A program made the position numbers and the translations under genes. A stretch of DNA of 14,303 nt. Source: Brevundimonas sp. (GTDB lineage: Bacteria > Pseudomonadota > Alphaproteobacteria > Caulobacterales > Caulobacteraceae). The DNA is taken from positions 1-14,303 of the forward strand of contig JAAXIW010000245.1 in assembly GCA_012270135.1 (NCBI GenBank), in the 5' to 3' direction. This document shows, one piece after another, positions 13,891-14,303 of the stretch. Each line of letters begins with the position of its first letter. Positions within the stretch are counted from its first letter, which is position 1. Below the pieces are notes generated by a model. That model was not told the origin of the DNA and did not search any database. It saw only the letters and a program-made list of their open reading frames with translations.

Positions 13891-14303
13891 CTACTCCGCG
13901 GCGATGGCGGCGGCGCGGCTCTGTTCGACGCGCCCGGTGAGCGCTGCATGCTGGTCCCACAAGGCTTTCGGCAGCCGGTCGCCGAACTTCTCGTAGAAGG
14001 CCGGGATCAGCGAGGCTTCCTCCGCCCAGACGCCGGCGTCGACGTCAAGCAGGGTCGACAGCGCGGCCTCCGACAAGTCGAGACCGGAGAGATCCAGCGC
14101 CTCGCGGGTCGGGACGCGGCCCACCGGGGTGTCGACAGCCTCGGCCTCGCCGTCGAGACGCTCGGCGATCCACTTCAGGACCCGGGCGTTGTCGCCGAAC
14201 CCCGGCCATACGAACTTGCCGTCCTCGTCCTTGCGGAACCAGTTGACGAAGTAGAGGCGCGGCAGCTTCGCGGCGTCCGTCCGATCCTTCATCGACAGCC
14301 AGT
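13891..14303 (-). CDS. pckG: Phosphoenolpyruvate carboxykinase (GTP), C-terminal part
   Basis: This enzyme converts oxaloacetate and GTP to phosphoenolpyruvate, the entry step of gluconeogenesis. Only the last 136 residues are in the window; the gene runs off the right edge. The visible start WLSMKDRTDAAKLPRLYFVN is followed by WFRKDEDGKFVWPGFGDN. This segment carries the aromatic residues that form the guanine pocket in GTP-type enzymes (human Phe517, Phe525, Phe530) and the conserved Asn. RVLKWIAERLDG and the VGRVPTREALDLSGLDL stretch also match the family C-terminus. ATP-type PckA has none of these, so the GTP assignment is firm. The gene ends with TAG at 13891 and a ThiO-like gene follows after 38 nt with no terminator between, so the two may be co-transcribed. 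Confidence 0.93.
   Translation of the reverse strand, partial: WLSMKDRTDAAKLPRLYFVNWFRKDEDGKFVWPGFGDNARVLKWIAERLDGEAEAVDTPVGRVPTREALDLSGLDLSEAALSTLLDVDAGVWAEEASLIPAFYEKFGDRLPKALWDQHAALTGRVEQSRAAAIAAE

Noticed and set aside
1..14303. tRNA or rRNA genes, CRISPR arrays, insertion sequences, integrase or phage genes
   Set aside because: No repeats, transposase-like frames or cloverleaf/rRNA-like sequence were recognised; the region looks like ordinary chromosome.

Overview
The window is a stretch of high-GC, gene-dense bacterial chromosome. It most resembles an alphaproteobacterium of the order Caulobacterales (Brevundimonas/Caulobacter-like). The reasons are two DUF2336 genes, promoters close to the Caulobacter housekeeping pattern (TTGNCG, 10-14 nt, GCTANAWC), two near-matches to the CtrA box (TTAA-N7-TTAA), many GTG/TTG starts, and the overall style of the proteins. 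This placement is an inference from sequence style, not a phylogenetic result. There is no rRNA, tRNA, CRISPR array, insertion sequence or phage gene. No gene-free gap exceeds 300 bp; the largest is about 193 bp.

Layout. (1) 1-636, minus: feoA and the start of feoB, a ferrous-iron uptake operon with a good Fur-box candidate upstream. The visible feoB reading frame stops looking like FeoB after about codon 84. (2) 780-1265, plus: a lipoprotein c-type cytochrome with its own promoter candidate. (3) 1267-7220, minus: in transcription order, a class II aldolase/adducin-like protein, a small outer-membrane beta-barrel candidate, an RND periplasmic adaptor and an HAE1-type RND pump. The first two overlap by 4 nt (GTGA) and the last two by 4 nt (ATGA). 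(4) 7364-9831, plus: DUF2336 protein, NAD kinase and a stand-alone HPt phosphotransfer protein, with a CtrA-like box in front. (5) 9887-11029, minus: a second DUF2336 protein, separated from the HPt gene by a hairpin terminator. (6) 11113-11913, minus: an SLT-type lytic transglycosylase without a signal peptide, with another CtrA-like box just upstream. (7) 12107-12841, plus: a TonB-like protein. (8) 12842-13852 and 13891-14303, minus: a ThiO-like FAD oxidase downstream of the C-terminal end of GTP-type phosphoenolpyruvate carboxykinase.

How the parts fit. Most genes are conserved housekeeping or envelope functions: iron uptake, efflux, NADP synthesis, gluconeogenesis. The least explained part is 7.3-12 kb. 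There an HPt protein and NAD kinase lie between two DUF2336 paralogs and beside a non-secreted transglycosylase, with CtrA-like boxes ahead of the first DUF2336 gene and the transglycosylase gene. This could be a cell-cycle or envelope signalling module, but that is inference.
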